Source: an uncultured Bacteroides sp.
GTDB taxonomy: Bacteria > Bacteroidota > Bacteroidia > Bacteroidales > Bacteroidaceae
Length of the DNA: 53,749 nucleotides
Direction: 5' to 3'
Assembly (NCBI GenBank): GCA_947176775.1
Contig: CAMWRY010000002.1
Span: 1 to 53,749, forward strand
Below, piece by piece: positions 8,197 to 16,882 of the stretch (positions are counted from its first letter, which is position 1; each line of letters opens with the position of its first letter). The notes beneath the pieces were generated by a model. The model saw nothing but the letters and a program-made list of their open reading frames with translations, had not been told where the DNA came from and searched no databases. The translations under genes and the position numbers were made by a program.

Positions 8197-9207
8197 ATGG
8201 AGACAAAAGATAAACAACCGCTGATAAGCATCATAGTACCTGTCTATAATGTGAAAAATTACTTGGAGAAGTGCCTGCAATCTGTTTGTGGGCAGACTTA
8301 CCGTAATTTGGAAATCATATTGATTGATGACGGCTCTTCCGATGGTTCGGGAGAGCTTTGTGATTTATTCGCCCGAAGGGATGGGCGGATAAAGGTCGTT
8401 CATCAGGCGAATGCAGGGCAAAGCGCGGCCAGAAATAGAGGCTTGGACATGGCTCAAGGTGAATACCTTGGTTTCGTGGATAGCGATGATTGGATTGAGC
8501 CGGATATGTACGAGTTCCTGTATCGCCTGCTAAGGGAGAATGAAGCGGATATATCTATTTGTTCGCACTATATAGAAACGGCAACAAAGACCCGAGTGAA
8601 GCACGCTTCCGGACGCTTCTCTTGTTTCTCTTGTGAAGAAGCTGTCCGAACCTTGGTCAAAGACAAGCGTATAAGAAATTATATGTGGGATAAATTGTAC
8701 AAACGTCAATTGTTTGACGGAGTGTATTTCCCAGAAAATAGAGTATTCGAGGACATTGCCATCTCTTATCGGATATTTTATAGAACCCGGAAAGTGGTGA
8801 TGCAAGACTCTCCCAAATATCATTATCTGAAACGTGAGGGGAGCACTACGCAAGGCAAGTGGTATAATTATGAAAAAGAATACTTGCTTTTTCAGACCGT
8901 CTGCGAGCAGGTGAAGTTTGTACAGGAAAAAGGAATATGGGACAAGGCCGCTTATTGTGTACATAAGCGAGGCATTCATCTGGTTGACCATTTGATGATG
9001 CTTCCTCCCTCAGCTTCGATAGATGCCATTATAGAGGATGTTTTAGCCAAGATGCGAGAGTTTGGCCATGTCTCATGGCCGCAATTGGGGATTACGTATC
9101 TATGGAAGCGTCGCATGATATATGGCCATCTCAACTCTTATAGACGTATCTACCGTTTGGTGAGGAGATTCTTCAAGTCCAAACGATATAAATTCCAGAC
9201 ATTATAA
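8197..9207 (+). CDS. Glycosyltransferase family 2
   Basis: A GT-A-fold inverting transferase with the classical start ISIIVPVYNVKNYLEKCL, then IILIDDGSSDGSG and GFVDSDDWIEPDMY, where the DxD-like Asp residues bind the metal and nucleotide sugar. The family is cytoplasmic and membrane-associated. The track ORF opens at a GTG at 8191, but the ATG at 8197 is better placed relative to the GGAG at 8183-8186, so I use it (336 residues). Donor and acceptor cannot be predicted. It sits in a tight operon 15 bp after the glycerophosphotransferase-like gene and 23 bp before the WbsX-type gene. Confidence 0.9.
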   Translation: METKDKQPLISIIVPVYNVKNYLEKCLQSVCGQTYRNLEIILIDDGSSDGSGELCDLFARRDGRIKVVHQANAGQSAARNRGLDMAQGEYLGFVDSDDWIEPDMYEFLYRLLRENEADISICSHYIETATKTRVKHASGRFSCFSCEEAVRTLVKDKRIRNYMWDKLYKRQLFDGVYFPENRVFEDIAISYRIFYRTRKVVMQDSPKYHYLKREGSTTQGKWYNYEKEYLLFQTVCEQVKFVQEKGIWDKAAYCVHKRGIHLVDHLMMLPPSASIDAIIEDVLAKMREFGHVSWPQLGITYLWKRRMIYGHLNSYRRIYRLVRRFFKSKRYKFQTL

Positions 9208-9230
9208 CTTTATAGAATTGTAGTAACGAA

Positions 9231-10307
9231 ATGAATAGAGCAAGAGTTATCGCATTTTATCTACCCCAATTCCATCCGATACCGGAAAACGACAGGTGGT
9301 GGATGAAGGGGTTCACGGAATGGACGAATGTAGGAAAGGCACGCCCATTGTTTCTTGGGCATTATCAGCCTAAGGTTCCGGCCGATTTGGGATATTATGA
9401 CTTGCGAGTGCCGGAAACACGGAAGGCGCAAGCCGACATGGCACGAGAATATGGCATCGAAGGCTTTTGCTACTGGCATTATTGGTTTGGAAATGGGAAG
9501 AGGCTTTTAGAGCGCCCGTTCCATGAGGTGCTCTCTTCCGGCGAACCGGATTTCCCTTTTTGTCTGGCTTGGGCCAACGAGTCGTGGAGGGGGTTCTACC
9601 ACGGCATAAAGAGCAAGGATACGCTGATAACTCAACTCTATCCGGGAGAACAAGATTACATCGCTCATTTTCAGGAGGTGTTACCTGCTTTCAAAGACCA
9701 CCGCTATCTGACAGTGGACGAAAAGCCGATATTCATGGTCTATCACCCTTTGGATCATCCCGAGATGAAAGAGTTTATTGAGCTTTGGCGTACATTAGCT
9801 ATGCAGAATGGTTTGAAGGGCATTTATTTCATAGGCCAAACTTACCACCTGAAAGAGGAAAGAGAGCGACTGGCGGAGATGGGCTTTGATGCTATCAATG
9901 TTGTGCGCCTGTTTGACTTTGAGAAGAAAGCTGCGCTGGCCTATACCTATGCGAAATGGAAACATAAGCTGTTTCGTATTCCCAAAGTGGTGGAGTATAA
10001 AAAGGCCAGTGCCTTCTTTGTGGGTGATGAAGAGCAGGAAAAGAACATCATACCTACCCTTATTCCCAATTGGGATCATTCTCCGCGCTCCCGTGGCAAG
10101 GCATTGGTCTTGAATCACGCCGAACCTTCTTGTTTTGCCCGGCACCTGAAAAAGGTAATAAAGCGCATCGAGCATAAGCCTTTAGAACACCGGATTGCTT
10201 TTGTGAAATCATGGAATGAGTGGGCCGAAGGAAACTATCTGGAGCCGGATTTGCGTTATGGAAAACGCTATTTGGAAGCATTGAAAGAGGAGGTGGTAAT
10301 AGGATGA
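9231..10307 (+). CDS. WbsX-type protein (GH99-like domain)
   Basis: The 358-residue protein starts RVIAFYLPQFHPIPENDRWW, the hallmark of WbsX-like proteins of O-antigen and capsule clusters, whose TIM-barrel-like domain is related to GH99. Other typical segments are FTEWTNVGKARPLF, GIEGFCYWHYWFGNG, FCLAWANESW and KSWNEWAEGNYLEPD. There is no signal peptide, so it is cytoplasmic, unlike true GH99 enzymes. Its biochemical function in glycan assembly is not established and it is often annotated as a glycosyltransferase. The stop overlaps the next gene's ATG (10304-10307). Confidence 0.85.
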   Translation: MNRARVIAFYLPQFHPIPENDRWWMKGFTEWTNVGKARPLFLGHYQPKVPADLGYYDLRVPETRKAQADMAREYGIEGFCYWHYWFGNGKRLLERPFHEVLSSGEPDFPFCLAWANESWRGFYHGIKSKDTLITQLYPGEQDYIAHFQEVLPAFKDHRYLTVDEKPIFMVYHPLDHPEMKEFIELWRTLAMQNGLKGIYFIGQTYHLKEERERLAEMGFDAINVVRLFDFEKKAALAYTYAKWKHKLFRIPKVVEYKKASAFFVGDEEQEKNIIPTLIPNWDHSPRSRGKALVLNHAEPSCFARHLKKVIKRIEHKPLEHRIAFVKSWNEWAEGNYLEPDLRYGKRYLEALKEEVVIG

Positions 10308-11251
10308 CTTTGATGGGAGAAAAGATAGCGATTGTGATACCGGCCTACAAGCATCGCTTTCTCCGGCAGACGTTGGATGCTATTGCCGCACAGACTTGCC
10401 GAAGTTTTACGGTTTATATCGGTGATGATGCCAGTCCTCAGAATCTGGAGGAGATAGTGGCGGATTATGCGGATAAGATGGATGTGGTCTACCGGCGTTT
10501 TGATACGAATCTGGGGGGAACGGACTTGCCGGGGCATTGGGATCGTTGTATAGCGCTTGCTCGGGAATCGGTTATCTGGTTCTTCTCCGATGACGACTGG
10601 ATGCCGCAGGACGGGGTGGAACGCATTGTCAAAGCCTTGAAGCATCGTGGCACGGGAAGCGGAATGTTCCGTTTCCCACTGGTTGTCATCGATGAAAACG
10701 ACCGGATAGTGCACGAAAATCCTCCGTTGCCCGAATATCCGGTTTCAGGCTATCAGTTTCTGCTGGACAAATTGGAGGGAAGAATCTATTCGGCTGCTTG
10801 CGAATATGTTTTTACTCGCGACTTATATGAACAGGTAGGCGGTTTTGTGAAGTTCCCCTTGGCGTGGTGTTCAGACGATGCCACGTGGGTAAGCATCGGT
10901 GAAAAAGCCGGTGGAATAGTCCCATTGCCAGGTAAACCGGTCGGCTGGCGGAATGTAACAGGCGAGAACATAAGTTGCTCCTCTCGTTATGATAAGGAGA
11001 AGATGGCCGCTACAAGGCAATTTATCGAATGGATTTCAGCTTTTTATCCGGACAGGCTTCGCGACAGAGAGCTACGACATGCGGTAAAGAAGTACACCCA
11101 TACGATATTGCATTATAGTTTGCAGGACCGCTATCGTTTACGCGACCTTATGGGCATGTGTTGCAGTTTGTGGCATATCTGTCCTGCAGTGTCGGTAAGC
11201 GTGGCCTTCCGCATGTGTAAGTTGAAACTTAGAAACCGAAAGAACTTATGA
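10304..11251 (+). CDS. Glycosyltransferase family 2
   Basis: The GT-A enzyme starts MGEKIAIVIPAYKHRFLRQ, with YIGDDASPQNLEEI and the acidic WFFSDDDWMPQDG segment. The track ORF begins at 10220, but 28 of its codons lie in the preceding gene. The ATG at 10304 forms an ATGA overlap with the WbsX stop, the pattern seen throughout this operon, so I use it (315 residues). Another in-frame ATG lies at 10313. Its stop overlaps the next start at 11248-11251. The sugar specificity is unknown; a role in extending the LPS or capsule repeat is inferred from context. Confidence 0.87.
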   Translation: MTLMGEKIAIVIPAYKHRFLRQTLDAIAAQTCRSFTVYIGDDASPQNLEEIVADYADKMDVVYRRFDTNLGGTDLPGHWDRCIALARESVIWFFSDDDWMPQDGVERIVKALKHRGTGSGMFRFPLVVIDENDRIVHENPPLPEYPVSGYQFLLDKLEGRIYSAACEYVFTRDLYEQVGGFVKFPLAWCSDDATWVSIGEKAGGIVPLPGKPVGWRNVTGENISCSSRYDKEKMAATRQFIEWISAFYPDRLRDRELRHAVKKYTHTILHYSLQDRYRLRDLMGMCCSLWHICPAVSVSVAFRMCKLKLRNRKNL

Positions 11252-12543
11252 AGAAGATACTTTTTATACTCCCTTGTGTGCCTTATCCACTGACTACCGG
11301 AGGCAATCAGGCCTTTTTCAATATGGTGGAATACCTCCGGCATACGCTGTCAGTCTCCATATTGCTTTCTCCGGAAGACAAGGAGATGAATGACGTTGAG
11401 AATTTAAGGGCGTTATGGCCCGATGTAGATTTCTATCTTTTCAGGGAAGCGGATGCGGAGCCCAAGACCCGTTGCCCCCGATACTATCGCTGGCTGAAGA
11501 AACTGTCCGAATCTATTTCCCGAAAGATGCAACGCCAGCAGTGCTCTTTTCAGCAAGAGCGCCCTTATAAGAATATGACGTTGAGGAATTCCTGTTTTAA
11601 ACCCTTTCCCAAGGCATACGTGGAGTATGTGTCCGACGTCTCGCATCGTGGCTTCGACATTATTCAGGTTGAGTTCTATCCGTTGATTACCTTGGGCTAT
11701 CTGTTGCCCAAAGACGTAGAAACCGTGTTTGTGCATCATGAATTGAGGTATATACGCAATGAAAACGAGATGGAATGCCTGACTCATGTTACAGATGAAG
11801 ACAAGATGCTCTATGGCATTGCCAAGGATATGGAGAAAGCAGCTTTGCGTCAATACAAGCATATCATTGCACTGACAGAGACCGACCGTATGTTACTGGC
11901 AGACTTGCTTGGACAAGAGTGCCGCATCCATGTCTCTCCGGCGGTGGTACAGATTGGGGCTGCTTGCGACAGAACAGTCAAGCCTACCTCTGTCCGCCTG
12001 ACCTTTGTAGGAAGTGAAAACCACTACCCGAATCAGGATGCGGTAGACTGGTTTTGTCACGAAGTGGCTCCCTGCCTCCGTGCTCAGGGGGTTGAATTCG
12101 TTTTTCAGGTGATTGGGGGATGGAAGAGTCGTTATGTGAGGAGTCTTCAGACGCTTTGTCCGGAAATGAAGCTGGTGGGGCATGTAGAGGATTTGCGAGC
12201 CTATCTGAACGGTAGCATCGTCTTGGTACCGATTCGTATCGGTAGCGGCATGCGGATGAAGATACTGGATGCAGTTTCCTCCATGGCTCCTTTTGTGACT
12301 ACGACCAAAGGAGTCGAGGGAATCGACTTGCGTCACAACGAAGAGTGTTTGATAGCAGACAGCGCCGCTGATTTTGCAGCAGCGATTATCCGTTTGAAGG
12401 CAGATGAGAACTTGCAGGCCAAGCTGGCGACGCAGGCGTTGGAGCGTCTGCATACGCTTTATAATCCTCAGGAAATGTTGGCGAGAAGGCTGGCCGTTTA
12501 TGACGAAATATGGCAAAATAGTACAGGGGATGATGTTAAATGA
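11248..12543 (+). CDS. Glycosyltransferase, GT4/GT1-like (GT-B fold)
   Basis: The 431-residue protein starts KKILFILPCVPYPLTTGGNQAFFN, the glycine-rich acceptor loop of GT-B retaining transferases. Its C-terminal half has LTFVGSENHYPNQDAVDWF, KLVGHVEDLRAYL and IGSGMRMKILDAVSSMAPFV with KGVEGIDL, the nucleotide-sugar-binding region of GT4-type proteins. It is the last gene of the ATGA-coupled plus-strand series. A 160-bp gap with its own -7-like element separates it from the ABC exporter. Donor and linkage are unknown. Confidence 0.85.
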   Translation: MKKILFILPCVPYPLTTGGNQAFFNMVEYLRHTLSVSILLSPEDKEMNDVENLRALWPDVDFYLFREADAEPKTRCPRYYRWLKKLSESISRKMQRQQCSFQQERPYKNMTLRNSCFKPFPKAYVEYVSDVSHRGFDIIQVEFYPLITLGYLLPKDVETVFVHHELRYIRNENEMECLTHVTDEDKMLYGIAKDMEKAALRQYKHIIALTETDRMLLADLLGQECRIHVSPAVVQIGAACDRTVKPTSVRLTFVGSENHYPNQDAVDWFCHEVAPCLRAQGVEFVFQVIGGWKSRYVRSLQTLCPEMKLVGHVEDLRAYLNGSIVLVPIRIGSGMRMKILDAVSSMAPFVTTTKGVEGIDLRHNEECLIADSAADFAAAIIRLKADENLQAKLATQALERLHTLYNPQEMLARRLAVYDEIWQNSTGDDVK

Positions 12544-12643
12544 TAAAACTGCTATTCGATGGAACAGTCACTGTCAACGGATGCAAAGGGTATGTGATGG
12601 TCGTTGCACCTCTCCCTTCTCCTTAAGAAATAGCCTGAAACTT

Positions 12644-12674
12644 TTTTTCGTTCTCTTGTTTTCCGCTATCTTTG
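12644..12674 (+). promoter_or_regulatory. Probable promoter of the ABC exporter
   Basis: TATCTTTG at 12667-12674 is a full match to the Bacteroides -7 consensus, 30 bp before the ATG at 12704. The -33 position shows only a T-rich run (CTTTTTTTCG) and no exact TTTG. The gap 12544-12703 otherwise shows nothing. Confidence 0.5.
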
Positions 12675-12703
12675 TGCCCTTAATATTCACTTAACTGCAA
12701 CCC

Positions 12704-14542
12704 ATGAAGGAATTTCTGCAACTGATGCGGCGCTTTGTGTCGCCCTACAAGAAGTATGTTGGTTGGGCTATTGTGCTCAATGTGCTGTCTGCCGTGTTCA
12801 ATGTATTTTCGTTTACCTTGTTGATTCCGATTCTCAATATCCTTTTCAAGACGGGGGACAACACACAGGTCTATCACTTCATGGGGTGGGGCAGTGGTGG
12901 CCTGAAGGAAGTGGCGGTGAACAATTTTTATTATTACGTCACGCGGATGATCGAAGTGTACGGGCCGCAGACAACACTGTTGTTCATGGGACTTTTCCTT
13001 GCCTTTATGACGATGCTGAAGACTTCCTGTTATTTCGGCTCTTCGGCGGTGATGATTCCTCTTCGCACGGGTGTGGTACGTGACATCCGTGTGATGGTCT
13101 ATTCTAAAGTGATGCATCTGCCTCTCGGTTTCTTTTCCGAGGAGAGGAAGGGAGACATCATTGCACGTATGAGCGGTGATGTGGGTGAGATAGAGAACTC
13201 CATTACCAGTTCGCTGGACATGTTGCTGAAGAATCCGATTCTGATTATACTTTATTTCTCAACACTGATTGTGACTAGTTGGCAACTGACGCTGTTCACC
13301 ATTTTGGTATTGCCCGGTATGGGTTGGCTGATGGGGAAAGTAGGCAAGAAGTTGAAGCGTAAGTCGCTGGAAGCGCAAGGCAAGTGGAGCGACACGATGG
13401 CGCAGCTGGAAGAGACGCTGGGTGGGTTGCGCATCATCAAGGCTTTCATTGCCGAAGACAAGATGGTAGACCGCTTCAAGCAGTGCAGTAACGAACTGCG
13501 CGATGCTACAAACAAGGTGGCCATCCGGCAGGCGCTGGCACATCCGATGAGTGAGTTTCTCGGTACGTTGCTCATCGTATTGGTGCTGTGGTTCGGGGGA
13601 TTACTCATCTTGGGCGAGGGTACTTCGCTGGAGGCTTCTACGTTTATCTTCTATATGGTGATTCTGTACAGTATCATCAATCCGCTGAAGGACTTTGCGA
13701 AGGCCGGCTATAACATACCCAAGGGGCTGGCGTCGATGGAGCGCGTGGACAAGATTCTGAAAGCGGAGAATCCCATCAAGGAGCCTGAATGCCCTGTCTC
13801 CTTGGATGGATTGGAAGAACGGATTGAATTCAAGAACCTCTCTTTCAGCTATGACGGCAAGCGCGAGGTGCTGAAGCATGTTGACCTGACGGTGCCCAGA
13901 GGAAAGACCATCGCTTTGGTAGGGCAGTCGGGTTCGGGCAAGTCAACGTTGGTCGACTTGCTACCGCGCTATCACGATGTGCAGCAGGGGGAAATCACAC
14001 TTGACGGGGTGAACATCAAGGAGTTCCGCATCCACGATTTGCGCGCATTGATTGGCAACGTGAATCAGGAGGCCATTCTGTTCAACGATACTTTCTTCAA
14101 CAACATCGCTTTCGGTGTAGAGGGTGCCACGATGGAGCAGGTCGTGGAAGCGGCCAAGATAGCCAATGCCCACGATTTCATTATGGAAACTGAAAAGGGG
14201 TATCAGACCAATGTCGGTGACCGCGGCGGCAAACTTTCCGGCGGACAGCGGCAGCGCATCAGCATTGCTCGTGCCATCCTGAAGAATCCGCCTATCTTGA
14301 TTCTGGATGAGGCTACTTCGGCGCTCGATACGGAAAGCGAACGGCTGGTACAGGAAGCGTTGGAGCGGTTGATGAAGACCCGTACTACGATTGCCATTGC
14401 CCACCGCCTTTCCACGATTAAGAATGCAGATGAAATCTGCGTGCTCTATGAAGGCGAAATCGTGGAGCGTGGACGACACGAGGAGTTGCTGGCAAAGGAT
14501 GGTTACTACAAGAGATTGAACGACATGCAGTCGTTGGTCTGA
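12704..14542 (+). CDS. MsbA-like ABC exporter (fused permease and ATPase)
   Basis: The 612-residue half-transporter has an N-terminal six-helix type-I exporter domain (about residues 15-330) and a C-terminal ATPase with Walker A GQSGSGKST near 408, signature LSGGQRQR near 510, Walker B ILILDEATSALD near 533 and the switch histidine in AHRLST. It would act as a homodimer in the inner membrane. The family flips lipid A, lipid-linked glycans or phospholipids, or exports drugs or peptides. Its position directly after the glycan genes favours lipid A/LPS-core or lipid-linked glycan flipping. It has its own probable promoter and almost abuts the convergent gene at 14558. MsbA identity is plausible, not proven, so no symbol is given. 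Confidence 0.88.
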   Translation: MKEFLQLMRRFVSPYKKYVGWAIVLNVLSAVFNVFSFTLLIPILNILFKTGDNTQVYHFMGWGSGGLKEVAVNNFYYYVTRMIEVYGPQTTLLFMGLFLAFMTMLKTSCYFGSSAVMIPLRTGVVRDIRVMVYSKVMHLPLGFFSEERKGDIIARMSGDVGEIENSITSSLDMLLKNPILIILYFSTLIVTSWQLTLFTILVLPGMGWLMGKVGKKLKRKSLEAQGKWSDTMAQLEETLGGLRIIKAFIAEDKMVDRFKQCSNELRDATNKVAIRQALAHPMSEFLGTLLIVLVLWFGGLLILGEGTSLEASTFIFYMVILYSIINPLKDFAKAGYNIPKGLASMERVDKILKAENPIKEPECPVSLDGLEERIEFKNLSFSYDGKREVLKHVDLTVPRGKTIALVGQSGSGKSTLVDLLPRYHDVQQGEITLDGVNIKEFRIHDLRALIGNVNQEAILFNDTFFNNIAFGVEGATMEQVVEAAKIANAHDFIMETEKGYQTNVGDRGGKLSGGQRQRISIARAILKNPPILILDEATSALDTESERLVQEALERLMKTRTTIAIAHRLSTIKNADEICVLYEGEIVERGRHEELLAKDGYYKRLNDMQSLV

Positions 14543-14557
14543 TTGGTGTTTTTGCCT

Positions 14558-14956
14558 TTATTCCTGTGCCAACTGTTTTACCTTTTCCCCTTCCTTCTCA
14601 AACCGATAAGTACCTCCCCGTTCGCTCAGTTCGAACAGCGAGAGCTTTTCTGTGGCGTTGTCCACAATCATCAGGGTACTCTGTTCGGTAAAGCGGCCCA
14701 CTTCCAGAGTGAAGGGTTCTTCGGTGATAGTATGGTTCACCAGCAGGCTGTCGTTGATGTAGATGGAGGTGGAATCTCCAGCGAAGCCTTTCGTCAGTGT
14801 GATGGTATAGGTTTCGATGAAGTTGCGGTTTTCCGCTTTCTGTTGTTGCAGCCTCATGCTCATGTAGACAAAGATGACGACTACGAAAATCACGGCAAAG
14901 GCAAGGATGCCGTTGCCTACCATAAACTGTTTGTTGGTATTAAGACGATGTGCCAT
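14558..14956 (-). CDS. Hypothetical single-span membrane protein
   Basis: The 132-residue protein has an N-terminal cytoplasmic stretch (MAHRLNTNKQFMVGN), one hydrophobic helix at about residues 14-34 (ILAFAVIFVVVIFVYMSM) and a roughly 95-residue periplasmic domain rich in beta-strand patterns. I recognise no family. The reading frame is convincing: it has a consensus-like -7 element (TACATTTG on the minus strand) just upstream and fills the gap between two converging and diverging neighbours. It ends 15 bp from the convergent ABC gene. Function unknown. Confidence 0.65.
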   Translation of the reverse strand: MAHRLNTNKQFMVGNGILAFAVIFVVVIFVYMSMRLQQQKAENRNFIETYTITLTKGFAGDSTSIYINDSLLVNHTITEEPFTLEVGRFTEQSTLMIVDNATEKLSLFELSERGGTYRFEKEGEKVKQLAQE

Positions 14957-14981
14957 ATACGGTTGGTTTTAAGAAACACTG

Positions 14982-14989
14982 CAAATGTA
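14982..14989 (-). promoter_or_regulatory. Probable -7 element for the small membrane protein gene
   Basis: The minus strand reads TACATTTG, an exact TAnnTTTG match, 26 bp before the ATG at 14956. No exact -33 TTTG is present at 19-21 bp. Confidence 0.42.
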
Positions 14990-14995
14990 ATGAAT

Positions 14996-15026
14996 AAAAT
15001 TGAACCGGAGGATAAACATTTGAACA
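14996..15026 (+). promoter_or_regulatory. Putative HTCS operator, site 3 (TTGAAC direct repeat)
   Basis: TTGAAC occurs at 15000-15005 and 15020-15025, 20 bp apart in direct orientation, 70 bp before the esterase ATG at 15095. The same spacing and core occur upstream of SusC-1 and of the type-B carboxylesterase. The flanking bases match less well here than between the other two sites, so this is the weakest of the three. Confidence 0.4.
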
Positions 15027-15094
15027 AATAGGAAAGAATGCTTTGAGGGCAATTCGCTAATATTGCGGTCGTAAAACAAATTGTTAAAGATACT

Positions 15095-16783
15095 ATGAAA
15101 CTGAATTTCATTTTTGGGCTCTTGTTTTCTGTAGTTGCATTGCAGATGAAAGGGGCTGGTGGAACCCCTGAAGGGCTTCCTCCGTTTGTTCGTTTTCCTG
15201 GGTTGGAGCAGGAAGTTTACATTACGCGTGATACGTGCAAGAGTGTAGAGGGACGTTTTCCCGGCTTTTCCCCTTTTTTCGTGATTTATCCGGACAAGCC
15301 GTGCGATGCTTCCGAAGCGGCGGCGTTGACGGATGAATTGGGTATTGCGTCCTATGCGCACACCTATTCGGGGACGGTCTGTGTGATGAACCCCTTGGGA
15401 AAGGAGTATGATGCGGTGAAGGATTTGGAAGCTTATAAGAATTTCCTGAACAAGATGCGTGTTTTTACTAATCTGAAGATAATCGGTATAGGTAAGGGAG
15501 CGACGTTCGTTAATAGAACCATTGCCGGACATGCGGGTGCTGTTGCCGGTATCGTATCGCTGAATGGCCGACCGGCCAAGACGGCTGAGGGTGCCGCCCC
15601 CGTTCCTGCTTTTATTGCCGGAACACACAGTCGGCAGGTAGCGGCAGCCTATATCTTGCAGAATCAGGCGGAACCGGTGCGGAAAGAAGACGGGTTGGCT
15701 TGTTATGCCAACCGGCAGGAGCCTCTACAGCAGGTTGTGGTGAGTGCAAACAAGTACATTTCCCTGAAAGAAGCTTTTGCGGAAGCTTGGAAGACTTTGC
15801 TTTGCAAGAACTACCGTTTCAACAATTACGAACATACTTGGTACACAGGAGCTCAATTCGACCAATATGGTACGTATGAGCTGGAGCCGTATATCATGCC
15901 CGAAGATTGGGGAATCACTCGTCGTGTGATGAAGAAAGACCTTATCGGTACAGGCGATTTCCTATGGTATGAATTCCATCCGGAAGCTACCTTGAAGGCA
16001 GAAAAGGCTTCTGTGCCGTTGTTGCTTTTGCTGCATGGCAACAACAATGATCCGCGTACGCAGGCTGAGACATCCGGCTTCATTGAGTTGGCGGTTGAGG
16101 AGAACTTCATTGTTGCCGAATTGGAGTGGCAGGGCAACGGTTATGCTCCTATGGGGTTGGACGGCATCGAGCAGGTGGTGTATCATCTGTTGAAGACCTA
16201 TCCGCAGATAGACCCTTCGCGGGTATATGCCGAAGGGCTTTCGGCAGGAGCCGCCACGGCTACGGGACTTGGTATACGCAAGTCGCACGTGTTTGCCGCT
16301 GTGGGTGCCCAATCGGCTGGGCTGACCCCCGACCGGTATATGTTCGGTTACAGTGGCGAAGCCCTGATGAACGAGGCGGTGCAGAAACGGGGCAGTGTGG
16401 AGACCGCTTATTTCTCTGTGACGGGTACGGACGACGAAGTTGTGCCTTTTGTAAGCGAGAACAATTGGCGCACCAATGCCTTTTTCTGTGCCTGGACTGC
16501 CTATCAGACCATGAACGGCATGGAGGTGAGCAGCCGGCCTGACTTTTCCAAAGATGCCACCTTCGGCATAGCGCTGAAGGATAGGGAAGTGATTTCCACC
16601 AACAAGCGCGTCACGATGGAAGCGGGAGTGCTTTACAAGGGAAACATTCCGCTGATTAAAGTCGTGGCTGTGAATGACTACGGTCATTGGAACTTCAAGC
16701 CTGACGCACGGTTGATGTGGGATTTCATGAAACAATTCTCCCGCGACCCGCAGACGAAGAAACTGGTTTATAACAAGCGATAA
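15095..16783 (+). CDS. Secreted two-lobed alpha/beta-hydrolase (PHB-depolymerase-like esterase)
   Basis: The 562-residue protein has a hydrophobic N-terminal signal sequence (FIFGLLFSVVALQM). The C-terminal half (about 290-562) is an alpha/beta-hydrolase of the polyhydroxybutyrate-depolymerase/feruloyl-esterase type: LLLLLHGNNNDPR supplies the oxyanion loop, GLSAG holds the nucleophile Ser383, TGTDDEVVPF a likely catalytic Asp and NDYGHWNF the His. The first half (about 55-190) also resembles a hydrolase core, but the corresponding elbow reads GIGKG (131-135) without a serine, so it may be a dead duplicate. The gene is next to HTCS-1 (convergent) and has the TTGAAC repeat upstream. An esterase on acylated glycans is the best guess; a peptidase is less likely. 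Confidence 0.75.
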   Translation: MKLNFIFGLLFSVVALQMKGAGGTPEGLPPFVRFPGLEQEVYITRDTCKSVEGRFPGFSPFFVIYPDKPCDASEAAALTDELGIASYAHTYSGTVCVMNPLGKEYDAVKDLEAYKNFLNKMRVFTNLKIIGIGKGATFVNRTIAGHAGAVAGIVSLNGRPAKTAEGAAPVPAFIAGTHSRQVAAAYILQNQAEPVRKEDGLACYANRQEPLQQVVVSANKYISLKEAFAEAWKTLLCKNYRFNNYEHTWYTGAQFDQYGTYELEPYIMPEDWGITRRVMKKDLIGTGDFLWYEFHPEATLKAEKASVPLLLLLHGNNNDPRTQAETSGFIELAVEENFIVAELEWQGNGYAPMGLDGIEQVVYHLLKTYPQIDPSRVYAEGLSAGAATATGLGIRKSHVFAAVGAQSAGLTPDRYMFGYSGEALMNEAVQKRGSVETAYFSVTGTDDEVVPFVSENNWRTNAFFCAWTAYQTMNGMEVSSRPDFSKDATFGIALKDREVISTNKRVTMEAGVLYKGNIPLIKVVAVNDYGHWNFKPDARLMWDFMKQFSRDPQTKKLVYNKR

Positions 16784-16818
16784 TCGGCAACTTTTATCGG
16801 AAGTAATCTCTATGCAGG

Positions 16819-16858
16819 CCACGGCTCTTTCTTTTAAGGGAATTAGAGGGAGCCGTGG
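16819..16858. terminator. Bidirectional terminator between esterase and HTCS-1
   Basis: The arms CCACGGCTCTTTC (16819-16831) and GAGGGAGCCGTGG (16846-16858) form a 13-bp stem, with two G-U pairs in the plus-strand transcript and a 14-nt loop. It sits between two convergent genes, so it can serve both. Confidence 0.75.
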
Positions 16859-16882
16859 GTGCTGATAAGGGATGTACAAGGT

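Noticed and set aside
12404-12694. 96-residue ORF between the GT4-type gene and the ABC exporter
   Set aside because: Most of it overlaps the GT4 gene in another frame, and the rest covers the exporter promoter.
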